Made by a program: the position numbers and the translations under genes. Below the pieces are notes generated by a model. That model was not told the DNA's origin and did not search any database. It saw nothing but the letters and a program-made list of their open reading frames with translations. Source: UBA4416 sp964543545 (GTDB lineage Bacteria; Bacteroidota; Bacteroidia; B-17B0; Aurantibacillaceae). From it: a stretch of DNA of 64,000 bases. The stretch spans positions 496,001-560,000 of the forward strand of contig CAZIYT010000001.1 of NCBI GenBank assembly GCA_964543545.1, given 5' to 3'. Shown one piece after another: positions 8,701-17,417 of this stretch (positions are counted from its first letter, which is position 1; every line of letters begins with the position of its first letter).

Positions 8701-9013
8701 TGGTTTTATGACGGGCACTGCCGGATTTCTCCGGTTTCAGCGGCTTGAACTCCGGGATGAAGTTGGCGTTTTCGCCTTCGGCGGCATAGCCTTTTTTTCG
8801 TTTTTCGTTTTCGAGCTCTGCGAATAATTTTTCGGCTTCCGCCAAAGGAACCGGGAACACCGTTTTGGTGCCGTCCTTGAGCGTGCCGCCCCTGCGGCCA
8901 TAGCGGAAGTTTACCACATAGGCATCCGGGCCGCTTTCCAACAATTCGATCTCGTAAACTTTATCGGAATTTCCTTCCTGGAAAAACAGCTGTATGGATT
9001 TAATGAGCTTCAA
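5729..9013 (-). CDS. WGR-domain / HEAT-repeat protein of the retron operon
   Basis: A 1094-residue protein. Residues ~1-77 form a WGR domain (EGNSDKVYEIELL, then FRYGRRGGTLKDGTKTVF); the W of the name is replaced by Y. WGR domains in PARPs and MolR-like proteins bind nucleic acid ends. Much of the rest (~85-1080) is alpha-helical and reads as HEAT/armadillo-like repeats, for example VPQILKLADKKDHLQLYSCI and MAGKLLVLRKL. No nuclease or NADase motif was recognised. The start is TTG at 9013, chosen because the WGR domain begins at the next residues. It is the first gene of the retron operon. Inferred role: DNA- or msDNA-sensing scaffold working with the SWIM protein. Confidence 0.85.
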   Translation of the reverse strand: MKLIKSIQLFFQEGNSDKVYEIELLESGPDAYVVNFRYGRRGGTLKDGTKTVFPVPLAEAEKLFAELENEKRKKGYAAEGENANFIPEFKPLKPEKSGSARHKTIVKLLKAALNDDEHESWPVSRIIWRAGELAIPEAVPQILKLADKKDHLQLYSCIWALSRIGDAAAVLFLNEVLQEKHPAYILNLAKAALLNISDELTRAAELKKLGQAFPESFRATHESNLSSVTAMGRNLSIDGENDANAFFIKLSKLSSSGNALISEELRQAIGKAEAFLKAYALELCSKGGAGELLIPFYLLSTKDELMRTALLPALRQVPVKPGHFKYVRQIFKISEMLHDTVVYGILSKVIEKAPSNFTSSHLYIDRKWVSASEELKKENSTLAFSKKTKEYFSRRILRTLRKLGSDQSERYTSYATEILLGFDDELDSPKVEKTSNTFYDYDSATRNYNVTTKITWYDTYSGYGALYYILYANSPRYTVKKKQGRWECVPPYEPGKPFEPLREEAFAALWNKAPGDIIRLLTQSRCERVTDFALFVFQNNAAFKEQITEEHLFAFIRSRSIRVQQLGFGLVKEIYSGKAPGAMIISALLLSLLDEARTYAQQFIEKEPARYANDADLITGILLSANFASQQWLQAFLLQHKPQAETQQTVFKNLLEAINAHVLSGKPEQVTLIGNIIEACFKELTASLNPKIIFDLLMHVDPAIQGMAGKLLVLRKLDPEQVPDTIIFTLLQSENTMARNAAIDLLGQLDATAILEKQSLVLSLCLSPVADLRQSAQRLMDKLLAADPSSGYGLVNLFIPVLTVKEKHDGLHEDILQLISTKLHNYLDRIEPKLTLSLCTSRYLASQELGYLLLEKNTKQEEISIKDLNKLANANLLKTRNYVMQYYSGHIDRMKQEKKDSIMLADSLWEDVRKFAFDFFRTNFNEQDWQPELFVALCDSNKSDVQAYGREMITRWFEKDNGFDYLLKLSQHPDSRMQLFASGFLDQYAKNNYDMLQKLGGFLITLLSQVNRGRTAKLRAIQLLHTEALAGEQNAVLISAIFNRMSATASIQDRALYIKAMLEISKAFPSVNLVLGVKETEVYKSKRNDHAVQL

Positions 9014-9130
9014 AAAATAAGTTTGATTGTGATGAAAGTACTAAATTAAATTTCAAATCAAAATGCCGGTTGAAAAATTTTACGTGGTTAAGGTTAAAAC
9101 CATCTATGAGCTATTTTTTCCGAGATCATA

Positions 9131-9243
9131 AGCAGGGCGTGTCCGTCCCGAAAAAAGGCAGCGGGACGGAGCAGGCTATCACTCCAATCTTTTTTGCAAA
9201 GAGGCGGCAAAAAAGGATTTCCGTTCTATCCTTCACGCGGGAT
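9131..9243. repeat. Palindromic intergenic repeat (Bacteroidota type) in a 423-base gap
   Basis: The gap 9014-9436 has no convincing gene. It contains a composite element with two strong hairpins: CCGTCCCG/CGGGACGG (9143-9150 with 9162-9169) and CTTTTTTGC/GCAAAAAAG (9189-9197 with 9207-9215), followed by GGATTTCCGTTCTATCC. This layout resembles a widespread Bacteroidota intergenic repeat that I recall (GGGCGTG..., CAATCTTTT...AAAAGGATT). It separates the divergent retron operon and lipoprotein gene. Nothing else is seen in the rest of the gap, apart from a presumed promoter upstream of each gene. Confidence 0.55.
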
Positions 9244-9436
9244 TAACTCAAAATGATAGGTTTATCTTATAGCGGAGGGAGTCTGCTTAGGTCCATACTC
9301 ATAAATAGTGATTCCGCTTCGTTGATCCCGGACCTGTGACTGAAAAAACGTTAATTCGACTGTAACCAATTGCTTTTTAGCCGTTATTTGTATCAGCATT
9401 GCGCCCTGCCTCCCACTAACATTTAAACATAGCATC

Positions 9437-10849
9437 ATGACAACACTTTACACGAAAGCATGCAGTATCGGACTTATCGCACTTTTTTTCTGTGCCTGCT
9501 CCGATGCGCCCAAACAAACAACAGCCGCAGACAGCGCAGCTTCCGGCCAGGATCAAAAACAGGAAGTGGCGGACCTGAAAAATGATTTTACCTATAGCTT
9601 CGCCAAAGAGGAGAAGCGCTTCGCTTTCCCCAACAGGGAGGCCCAGGACATTAAGCTTCCCAGCGGCACACAGATTGCCGTACCGGTGAACTGTTTTGTA
9701 GATAAGGAGGGCAAAGCCGTGAAAGGCGAGGTGAACCTCGTGTTTGAAGAATTCCTTTCCCCGGGCAGCATCATCAGCTCACAGATCAACATGACCTACG
9801 ATTCGGCGGGGCATGTTTCCAATTTCGAATCGGCAGGTATGTTCCGGATCAATGCTTTTCAGAACGATGAGGCGCTTTTTATTGCGAAAGATAAATCCAT
9901 CGAGGTGTCCCTGGCAACACCGGATCCTGACAAGGGTTTCAACTCCTATTACTCGACCCGCAATGGCGACGACTGGGGCTACCTCGGAAGGTCTTCGGCA
10001 ACCAAAAACGAGGCTAAGGCTGTGAGCCTGCAGGCCACGCAGGAGCAACTTAAAAATGCCGTGAAGCCGGTGAAGCCTGTTGAGTATTCCGCCAACGGAA
10101 AATACTTTGACCTGAACCTGAGCCGCGCCTATACCTCCGATCTGAAAAGCCTGTTGGGTGTTGTTTGGGAATATTCGGGGAATAATAAGAAAAATGATCC
10201 TGCTCAAAACAAGGCGGCCTATAACCGCAACTGGGATTTTGTGAACATCCTGCCAAACGGCGATAAGCGCGGCGATTATGAGATCGTGTTGCAGAATAAA
10301 GACACGACGGTGAAAACCACGGCCCGCCCTGTGTTCAGGGGTGCGGTGCTCGACGAGCAGAACCAGGAGTTTGCCAAAGAGCTTGGCGAGTTCAACAAGC
10401 GCATGGAAGCGGTGTACCAGGAGAAAAAACAGGCTATTGCCGAAGCGTCTTTCCTGAGAACCCTGTCCGTTAAAAATTTAGGCCTGTATAATTACGATCG
10501 CCAGTACCACCAGTCGGATATGATCCCGGTGTATGCCAACTTTAATTTCGGCGCCGACAGCCTGAAAAAATACCCGATCAATGTGTACCTCGTGACGGGC
10601 AATGGCCTGGCTGTGATCAAATACCCGGTGCATGACTGGGACAAATTCCGCTACTCGAAAAAGGATATTAATAAAATGATCGCTATTCTGCCGGACATGG
10701 AGATCTGTACCTTTTCCTCTACCCGCTTTGCCAAAGAAGCTCCTGTATTTCCGGAAGACAAACCGGGCGACTATACCTTTGTGCTCAAGCGCACCGGTGT
10801 GAAGGCAACAGATTCCAAATCCATCGACCGGATCTTAAGTACGATTTGA
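9437..10849 (+). CDS. Lipoprotein of unknown function
   Basis: A 470-residue protein with a lipoprotein signal (LIALFFCAC, likely lipidated Cys 21). I do not recognise a catalytic domain. Residues ~60-130 (LPSGTQIAVPVNCFVDKEGKAVKGEVNLVFEEF) look like a beta-sandwich seen in other Bacteroidota surface lipoproteins, where inorganic- or protein-binding roles are unknown. Its stop overlaps the next ATG by one base (TGATG), so it is co-translated with the long WG-repeat-like protein. Probably anchored in the outer membrane. Confidence 0.75.
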   Translation: MTTLYTKACSIGLIALFFCACSDAPKQTTAADSAASGQDQKQEVADLKNDFTYSFAKEEKRFAFPNREAQDIKLPSGTQIAVPVNCFVDKEGKAVKGEVNLVFEEFLSPGSIISSQINMTYDSAGHVSNFESAGMFRINAFQNDEALFIAKDKSIEVSLATPDPDKGFNSYYSTRNGDDWGYLGRSSATKNEAKAVSLQATQEQLKNAVKPVKPVEYSANGKYFDLNLSRAYTSDLKSLLGVVWEYSGNNKKNDPAQNKAAYNRNWDFVNILPNGDKRGDYEIVLQNKDTTVKTTARPVFRGAVLDEQNQEFAKELGEFNKRMEAVYQEKKQAIAEASFLRTLSVKNLGLYNYDRQYHQSDMIPVYANFNFGADSLKKYPINVYLVTGNGLAVIKYPVHDWDKFRYSKKDINKMIAILPDMEICTFSSTRFAKEAPVFPEDKPGDYTFVLKRTGVKATDSKSIDRILSTI

Positions 10850-13800
10850 TGCACCGCTTCCTTGTGATATGCCTGCTGGTCTGCTGCGCGGCAGTTCCTG
10901 CCATGGGGCAGATCCTGACGGATGCCCGGGGTAATGCGATCCGGGACCCTCACCTGTTTATCCGTGTCAAAGACGGCATCTACGGTATCGGCGACTCAAC
11001 CAATTATTGGCTCAGCAATACGCCAAAGAGTGATACGATCTTCCATGTGAAGGAACGGTATTTTGCCGTAAGGGAACCAAATGGCCTGTATCGCTTAATT
11101 GATGAGCAGTTCCAGGTACAGCAGCAACAGCTTTCGGAGCTTAAGGAATTCGACCGTTTTGTGTTTTTAAAAAGCCCGAAAGGCTGGTCGGTCTTTTTGG
11201 AACATGAGGATTCCAAAACTATTTATTATGACAGCATCCGCATTGCCGGCTCCTCTGTCCTGCTCTACAAAGGTGGCAAGCAGGGCCTGATTATCACCGG
11301 CGGGCTGCGTGAGATCGTGGTTCCGGCACTGTACGACAAAGCCGGTCCCTACTACGACGGTGCTTTGCTCATCGATCAGGGTAAGCTGGGCTGGCAGGGC
11401 GCCTTCTCTATTCCTGTAGCCTACGATCATATTTACCAGGAGCGGCCCGACATGATGGCCGCACAGAATGCGCAGGGGACCGTGTATTATGCCTACCACA
11501 CCGGAAAGCCTCTCGCAGCGGAACCTACAGACAGCATCGTCTTTTACGACCGCTATTACAAGCGGGTCCGGGGCAGGCAACAAAGCATTTTCAGGATCAG
11601 CAACAACAGCCTTGTGGCGGAGATCGAGGGAGAAGAGCTACATCCTTATTCCTTTTATGATTCTTACCGTGAATCGGGCTACTGTGTGATCGGCCGCGGC
11701 TCGCACTGCGCCCTTTACCGGAACGGAAAGGTGCTCACGGATTTCCGTTACCGCACCATTCTGCCGGAATCGTCGATTGTGCCTCCCTTTTTCCGTGTGC
11801 TGCAGGACAGCGGTGTGGGCGTGATTCTCGAGAACGGTGAGGCACAATTGTCATCGCAGTATACGGACGTGCTGAGCCAGGTGGGAAATTATTACATCGT
11901 GCGGCGTGGCTCCCGGCTCGGGCTTGTTACCACAGGCGATACGCTGCTGCTGCCTTTCGAATACCGGAACATCAGCTTCTGCGATACAAACTACCTCTAC
12001 CTGAGTAAGGATGGGGTGTACTTCGGGCTCTACAATTTCAGGAACCGCAAGGAGATCAGCCCCTACAAATACAGGGAATTCGAGATAAACGGAAATTATA
12101 TTGTGGCGAAACAGGTAGCCACCAGCGATGTGTACTTCAAGGACCTGCCGGTGATGATAGACGTGTATGATGCGGAGGTGAATAACAGAACGGCCAAGGG
12201 TTATAAAAACGGAAAGGTGTTCGTAGGCTCTGTCCGGAATGGTACCTGGGAAAGCTATGAGTATGAGATTCCGAGCTATAAGGTAAAAGCAGAAAAAGAA
12301 TACAGGCACTTCCTGGAAAGTACCTGGCTGTATGATGTAGAAGACATGTATGATTATGCTTCGGGAAAATGGGGCGTTTTCGACTACACGACCGGGAGCT
12401 GGGAACATGCGCCGCTGGCCCATGGGGGCAACAATCCGAATGCCTGCAGGCTCCTGGATTTTCCGGTGGACTCCAGCCTGAGCTGGCAGGGCCTGCATTT
12501 TCGTGTCCGAAAAAAGGTATCGCCTATTTCCGTGGCCTGGGAGCGCAAATCGAAATTCAGCTGGATCGATACCCACAACTATTCTTACAGCGCCGATAAT
12601 GTGGAGCATACCGGCATGGTGGTGTCACCCCTGTGCTATACAGAGCCCGGGGCGGGGAAATGCCTGAATAATTTTATGCCGGTGGTCATCAACACCGGCT
12701 TTCCTGCTTATCCCGGCAAAGCGGTGCTTGCGGAAGGGGGACGCGTGAAAGTGGGTCATTATGGGCAGATCGGGCTGTCTGCTTTCATCACGCAGCTGAG
12801 TGCATCTGGCAATGTGCATCCGGCCAGCCTGAAAGATTATGAAAGCCTCATTGATCCGCGCTTATTTGTGTCCATCACAGGGGCAACGGAGCATATCCTG
12901 CATTCCTCCTTTCGCAGCAAGCACATCAGTATGCATACCCCTTTTGAGTGGGTAGACACAGAGCACCTGAATCCTGTGATCTGCCGCATTTCCGGAAAAT
13001 ACGGGTTGCTCTCGGACACAGGGGTTTTTCTGTTGAAGCCGGAATACGAAAGCCTGGCGCCTATCGGCTCCGGCAACAGCAGCTACCTCGCCGGGGTGAG
13101 AAGCAACAGCTACCGCATCTATTACCCGGAGAGCAACAGCTACTCCAAAGAGATTGCACAGCTGCTCAGCTTCAAAGGTCCTTATTTGCTCATCAGGGCC
13201 GATAGCATGCGCATGGCCGTGATCGATCACCGGCTGGACACACTCCTGATAAGTACAGGAAGCATCAGCCTTTTGGAGGACAGTGGCTATGTGCTGAAAA
13301 AAGAAGGCATAACAACCGTTTATAAAAACAGGAGGATTTTATTTTCCCATCATTGCGATGTCACTGAAAAGATCAACGAGGGGCATTACCTCATTTCCAA
13401 CAGCGCCGGCAATTACATCCTGTCGTCAAAAGGCGATACCATCTACCAAAGCAAGCGGGCTATTAAATATGTGCCGCTCGGAAATAATTACCTGCTCGAC
13501 AGCGGGCAGGGAAGGACGGTGTTCGACCTTTCGGACAAAGCGGTGTGCAGCTTCGGGAAAGAGCCCTACCTGGTGACGGCTTACCTGGACCTCATCGTGA
13601 AAGAAAAAGAATCGGTGGTGCTGTTGAAGAAGAACGGAACGGAACAGGTCCGCATCAAGGGGCGATACAGCAGGGCGACGAAACTCTACGTGGTATCAAA
13701 AACAGCGAAAACAAAAAACGTATCCGACTATTCGGGAAAGCCACTGCTGACGAAGGCCGCCAAAGTAAAGGTGATCAATGACCGTTATTTTTCATACCAG

Positions 13801-14199
13801 TCGGGAAAAAAATTCATGCTCTATGATGTGCTCAGCGGTGAGAAGAAACGCATTGAGCGCCTGGGCGTCAATATGACCAAAGAGGGCCTGGAGTACGATG
13901 GTTCCGATGAGGAGGACGATTCTACCGAAGTCGTGGCAAGTGTGGAAGAGCTTTATTCCATCGTGAGCTACAGGGGAAAATACGGTTTGAAAAAAGAAGA
14001 GAAGCTAATCCTTCCATATTCCTTCTTCCACATTCAAAACGCATCGGATGTATTCCTGGTGCAGGACAAAATAGAATATAAGATTTACGATCTCTTCACG
14101 AATAAATTCCTTTCCAATGAGTCTTATGAGAACGTGTATCCTTACAAATTCTATTTCCAGGTGTGGAAGGAGGGAAAGATGTCTTACATGAACCGGTAG
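10849..14199 (+). CDS. Large secreted WG-repeat-like protein
   Basis: A 1116-residue exported protein. The signal peptide is MHRFLVICLLVCCAAVPAMG. The body contains many imperfect repeats of the form GKxGLxxx...xVVPAxYDxAxxY (for example residues ~145-165 GGKQGLIITGG / IVVPALYDKA, and ~500 ASGKWGVFDYTTG), typical of WG-repeat (KWG) beta structures of Bacteroidota and of unknown function. No type IX sorting tail is seen; the C-terminus ends WKEGKMSYMNR, which is itself a repeat-like end. Start chosen at the ATG overlapping the lipoprotein stop (TGATG) rather than the TTG three bases earlier. The pair probably forms one surface complex. Confidence 0.7.
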   Translation: MHRFLVICLLVCCAAVPAMGQILTDARGNAIRDPHLFIRVKDGIYGIGDSTNYWLSNTPKSDTIFHVKERYFAVREPNGLYRLIDEQFQVQQQQLSELKEFDRFVFLKSPKGWSVFLEHEDSKTIYYDSIRIAGSSVLLYKGGKQGLIITGGLREIVVPALYDKAGPYYDGALLIDQGKLGWQGAFSIPVAYDHIYQERPDMMAAQNAQGTVYYAYHTGKPLAAEPTDSIVFYDRYYKRVRGRQQSIFRISNNSLVAEIEGEELHPYSFYDSYRESGYCVIGRGSHCALYRNGKVLTDFRYRTILPESSIVPPFFRVLQDSGVGVILENGEAQLSSQYTDVLSQVGNYYIVRRGSRLGLVTTGDTLLLPFEYRNISFCDTNYLYLSKDGVYFGLYNFRNRKEISPYKYREFEINGNYIVAKQVATSDVYFKDLPVMIDVYDAEVNNRTAKGYKNGKVFVGSVRNGTWESYEYEIPSYKVKAEKEYRHFLESTWLYDVEDMYDYASGKWGVFDYTTGSWEHAPLAHGGNNPNACRLLDFPVDSSLSWQGLHFRVRKKVSPISVAWERKSKFSWIDTHNYSYSADNVEHTGMVVSPLCYTEPGAGKCLNNFMPVVINTGFPAYPGKAVLAEGGRVKVGHYGQIGLSAFITQLSASGNVHPASLKDYESLIDPRLFVSITGATEHILHSSFRSKHISMHTPFEWVDTEHLNPVICRISGKYGLLSDTGVFLLKPEYESLAPIGSGNSSYLAGVRSNSYRIYYPESNSYSKEIAQLLSFKGPYLLIRADSMRMAVIDHRLDTLLISTGSISLLEDSGYVLKKEGITTVYKNRRILFSHHCDVTEKINEGHYLISNSAGNYILSSKGDTIYQSKRAIKYVPLGNNYLLDSGQGRTVFDLSDKAVCSFGKEPYLVTAYLDLIVKEKESVVLLKKNGTEQVRIKGRYSRATKLYVVSKTAKTKNVSDYSGKPLLTKAAKVKVINDRYFSYQSGKKFMLYDVLSGEKKRIERLGVNMTKEGLEYDGSDEEDDSTEVVASVEELYSIVSYRGKYGLKKEEKLILPYSFFHIQNASDVFLVQDKIEYKIYDLFTNKFLSNESYENVYPYKFYFQVWKEGKMSYMNR

Positions 14200-14266
14200 G
14201 GCCGGGATGAAGGGCGGAAGATGACAGTAGCATGAATGGTGAAAATAGTCGACTCCTACAGGGTCT

Positions 14267-14824
14267 TCACAGCATCTTAAACACTCTGCCTTTTTTAAAA
14301 ATAACCAGGAGGCGTTTCTTTTGTAAAATGGGCTGCTCGCCGGCCTGCAGGCTTCTTAAAAAAGCAGGGGCATCGTAGCTCAACAGGCACATCCGCCAGG
14401 TTTTGGGATGAAGAAAGTTCCGGATCAAGACGGCTTCGAATTCCAGGATAGTTTTGGCTTCCGCAGAAATCGTTGAATCCTGCCGGATAACGCTCATGAA
14501 GGCCAACGCTTCTTCGTGATGCCTGTGAACGCCATAGCTGCGCGGCGTTTGACTAAAGTCCCTGAACAGCTCTCCTATCCTGCTTTTCAGGAGGTAAGCC
14601 GTGCCAGGGAGCTGATGCATGACTTCATGGTATTTCTTTGCATACAATCCTTTGGCGAAAAACTCCAGCTGCTCCGCTTTCAGGGCATTTAAAAAGGTGA
14701 TGGTTTCAGGATCACTGATCTGATGCGCCTGATAGAATGCCTCCTTCCCGGCCAGGAAGGCTTTGCGGTAAGCCTGGTCGGTATATAGCCTGCTGAGAAT
14801 ATGTTGCGTTTCCGAGGGCTTCAT
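14267..14824 (-). CDS. DUF2063-like partner protein of the MNIO enzyme
   Basis: A 185-residue protein whose N-terminus (SRLYTDQAYRKAFLAGKEAFYQ, residues ~11-32) matches the DUF2063/HvfC-type pattern of proteins that accompany DUF692 oxidases and recruit their peptide substrates (MbnC/TglI/BufC-like role). Its start overlaps the end of the DUF692 gene by 4 bases (ATGA), so the two are made together. Inference: it is the substrate-recruiting subunit. It has no membrane segment or signal peptide. The assignment rests on context plus the short N-terminal pattern, so the family is not certain. Confidence 0.62.
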   Translation of the reverse strand: MKPSETQHILSRLYTDQAYRKAFLAGKEAFYQAHQISDPETITFLNALKAEQLEFFAKGLYAKKYHEVMHQLPGTAYLLKSRIGELFRDFSQTPRSYGVHRHHEEALAFMSVIRQDSTISAEAKTILEFEAVLIRNFLHPKTWRMCLLSYDAPAFLRSLQAGEQPILQKKRLLVIFKKGRVFKML

Positions 14825-15657
14825 GCGTTGTGGGTTTTTAATAAATGCCTGCTCTGCATCAGATCTGAGGAGATCTCTTCCAGGAGCTCATAGCGGTCGT
14901 CGCGTTCCAGCAACACGCCTTTGGGGACCCGGCGCTTAAAGACATGCGCCATCAGGTCATAGATCTCCTGTTGGGTGGCCCGGGCATGCGTGTCGATCAG
15001 CTGGCTGTCGTCACCATCAAAACCGACGTAGTGTAGCTGCACGATGTACTCAGGGTTTAAGCGGTCCATAAAATCATAAGGATCGAATTCCAGGTTGCGG
15101 CTATTGATAAACAGGTTCGTGATGTCCAGGAGCAGGCCGCAGCCCGTTAGTTCGCAGATCCTGTTCAGGAAATCAGCATCATCGATGTTTTTGCCCGGCA
15201 ACTCGATGTGGTAGGTAATATTCTCAAGGATAAGCGGGCAAGGAATCTCCGACTGAACAAGGGCAATATTCTTTTGCAGGATTTCTAAAAATTCCTCATT
15301 GTACACAATGGGCGCCAGGTGGCCAATGTCATAACCGTGTGCCTGCGTATAGGCAATGTGCTCGCTCCAGTAGGGTGGCTTTATTTTTTGGATGAGGGTC
15401 CCCAGCTTCCGGACATAGTTCCTATCGGGTCCTTCCACCGTTCCCAAAGATAAATTGATAGCATGCGGGATCACGGTGAAGTTTTCCATCAGTAGCTCCA
15501 GCTCGCGGAGCTTGGCCTCCGGCACGTCGATGTAATGATCGGCAATGATCTCCACAAAGTCGATCTTATCTTTATTCAGAAAAATAAAGGATTTAAGCTC
15601 CGGCCTGAAACCGATGCCGTTCCCTAAAAAGGGGATTGTATGTAACTCTGTTTTCAT
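14821..15657 (-). CDS. DUF692 multinuclear iron oxidase (MNIO) family enzyme
   Basis: A 278-residue TIM-barrel protein of the DUF692/MNIO family, whose studied members use two or three irons and O2 to modify Cys residues in ribosomally made peptides. Candidate metal ligands and signature residues are all present: GIGFRPE (15-21), H65 in VIPHAINLSLG, WSEH (97-100), E145/N146 in LENITYH, D178/N181 in LLLDITNL, H209 in VQLHY, D222/H224 in IDTHA, and E251/D253 in LLERDD. The start is ATG at 15657; the longer open frame to 15765 merely reads the upstream Cys/Gly-coding DNA out of frame. It lies 10 bases after a membrane protein with a Cys/Gly tail, its likely substrate. Confidence 0.88.
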   Translation of the reverse strand: MKTELHTIPFLGNGIGFRPELKSFIFLNKDKIDFVEIIADHYIDVPEAKLRELELLMENFTVIPHAINLSLGTVEGPDRNYVRKLGTLIQKIKPPYWSEHIAYTQAHGYDIGHLAPIVYNEEFLEILQKNIALVQSEIPCPLILENITYHIELPGKNIDDADFLNRICELTGCGLLLDITNLFINSRNLEFDPYDFMDRLNPEYIVQLHYVGFDGDDSQLIDTHARATQQEIYDLMAHVFKRRVPKGVLLERDDRYELLEEISSDLMQSRHLLKTHNA

Positions 15658-15667
15658 CGTCTTATCA

Positions 15668-16609
15668 TTAACTGCATCCTCCACAACCGCCGCATCCTCC
15701 ACCGCAACCGCCGCCGCCACTGCAACCACTACTACTGCAGCCACTGCCGGAAGATCCCTGATCAAAATAAATAGAGCTTTGCGGTTTCAGTTCTCCTGTC
15801 ACATGGTTGTAAAAGTTACTATATGTCGAATGGTTCAACAAAGCGAAACCATAGACCGACAGGAGGGTTTGTTCAATATAGCCCGGTTGCTTAAGCAAGC
15901 CGTTTCCATAGACGGGCTTGAATGCAAGCTTCATGTTCTCCAGGAACTTCTTACCTTTTTCGGTCGGCATGTTCTGCACAGTTAGTCTCATCGTGACGAC
16001 ACAACCGATGATCGAGAAAAATACGATTCCCATAACGTTACTGTGACCGTGGATAAGCGCCGCCAGGATCTTATAAAGCCCGAGCGCCAGGATTCCCGAA
16101 ATGATCAGGATCCGGTACAGCTCAAAATCGCGTCTTTCCTTACTGCCCCAGATCAGGCCATCGAGCTCCAGTTTTTTCCGGATCGTTTCGGCATGCGTCT
16201 TAAACGCTGTGCTCCGGTTGAGCTCTCTGACGAAACTGTTCAGAGGGCCGTCCTTGTCCAACTGCTTATAGATGTCCCTCTCCATCTCATTCAGCAAATG
16301 GATGTTGCCTTCGTTTTTTGATTTAATGTAGTAGGTTCCGTTTCTCAATTCGAATGAAAAAAATCCTCTTCATACTAAGTTAAAGATCACCAGCGCCATC
16401 AGGTCATTCTCGGTTTGAGAAATACCGATGATCTCATAAGGATCAGGATTATCGGGGATCTTAGGGTTTTGCTCTTCTTTCGATTGGCTAAGCTTCACAG
16501 GCAATACGAACCAGATATATAGAAATGCGCCTACAAATAAGAGAACGTATAAAAGCAAAAACAATGGCCCATACATTCTCGCCAGGGGGTTTTCAAAAAT
16601 GAACTCCAT
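15668..16609 (-). pseudogene. TIGR04222-like membrane protein with Cys/Gly tail, interrupted by in-frame TGA
   Basis: Two open segments in the same frame (16370-16609, 79 residues; 15668-16369) are separated only by a TGA at 16370-16372. Aligned with the paralogue at 17418-18359, the TGA falls where the paralogue has Arg (VIFNLV-R-RRY), and similarity continues on both sides (GHSNV, KPVYG, LLSVYGFALL). The N-terminal part has a membrane segment and NPLARMYGP; the C-terminus is CSSSGCSGGGGCGGGCGGCGGCS-like with seven Cys. Either the gene is a pseudogene from a CGA-to-TGA change, or readthrough or restart (a TTG at 16348) gives a product. I did not recognise other lesions. It lies directly upstream of the MNIO gene. 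Confidence 0.7.
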
Positions 16610-16610
16610 A

Positions 16611-17372
16611 TCAGATATGTCTAATGGCTTTAATCAATTGCTTGTACTGGATCATGAGCAGGTTGTAAGCGGCTTTGATCTCTTCGAATGAAAGCTTCAC
16701 GTCGCCGTTTTTGATCTTTAATAGATTCATCAACGCGTCCGCATCCATTTCGGGCTCCTTAAGGATATGCTCTGTAATCTCCTGCCGCGTGGCATAATAC
16801 GCCTTATGTTTCAGATACAGGAAGGTGTTGGCATTGATGACTAAGGTGGTAAATCCTTTCTGCACCCTGGAAAATAACTGCTCCGGGAGGTTGAAGTTCT
16901 GGATGTAGAAGTACTTCATCCGCGAAAGCTGGTTCCGGAGCTCCTGCTCGGCAATGAACTGCAGGTGCTTCTCATCGAATTTCAGGTGGCTTAGCACATC
17001 CTCCCCGTAAAGGAGCGCATGGTGTTTCTGAATGTCGAACAGCTTTCCGGCAAAGACATTAGAGGAAGGCTCTATCTCGGAAGAGGTAAGGATAAAGGGT
17101 GCCATCCGGAAATCCAGCATGGCTTTCTGGAAAGGCACACTCAACGCATCCAGCACGTTCAGGTCCACATGGTCGAATACAAAGAGGATGTTCGTGTTGG
17201 ATTTTCCGCCGGTGTAATCGCGTTTGGCCGCTCCACCATAGAGGATAACGGATAACAGGTTTTTGCCTGTCCTTTCTTTAATCTCTTCTGTGAATGCGAG
17301 GAGTTGTGTTTTTAATGCTGTGTCTAAGTTTTCTGGTATCATGGTTTTGTTTCTTGATTTTAAGTTAGTCAT
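16611..17372 (-). CDS. Nucleotidyltransferase-like protein with altered catalytic motif
   Basis: A 253-residue protein (or 243 from ATG at 17342). Residues ~44-66 (ILYGGAAKRDYTGGKSNTNILFVFD) have the shape of a polymerase-beta-type nucleotidyltransferase GS/GG...DxD motif, but the two aspartates are Asn (SNTN). If the alignment is right, metal-dependent transfer would be lost. The C-terminal half is helical. It lies between the two Cys-tail membrane protein genes, in the same direction; its stop is one base from the start of the second (16609). Function is unknown; it may be a structural partner of the modification system. It could also be a different fold. Confidence 0.55.
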   Translation of the reverse strand: MTNLKSRNKTMIPENLDTALKTQLLAFTEEIKERTGKNLLSVILYGGAAKRDYTGGKSNTNILFVFDHVDLNVLDALSVPFQKAMLDFRMAPFILTSSEIEPSSNVFAGKLFDIQKHHALLYGEDVLSHLKFDEKHLQFIAEQELRNQLSRMKYFYIQNFNLPEQLFSRVQKGFTTLVINANTFLYLKHKAYYATRQEITEHILKEPEMDADALMNLLKIKNGDVKLSFEEIKAAYNLLMIQYKQLIKAIRHI

Positions 17373-17417
17373 ATTTTTGATTTTATGTTAAATGTCGCTT
17401 TCGTTTTATATACCGGA

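Noticed and set aside
15658..15765. Longer N-terminus of the MNIO gene, rich in Ala and Val
   Set aside because: It is an out-of-frame reading of the DNA encoding the Cys/Gly tail of the upstream gene; the conserved protein begins at MKTEL (15657).
16370..16372. TGA as selenocysteine codon
   Set aside because: The paralogue has Arg at this place, no Cys is expected, and no SECIS-like element was noticed.
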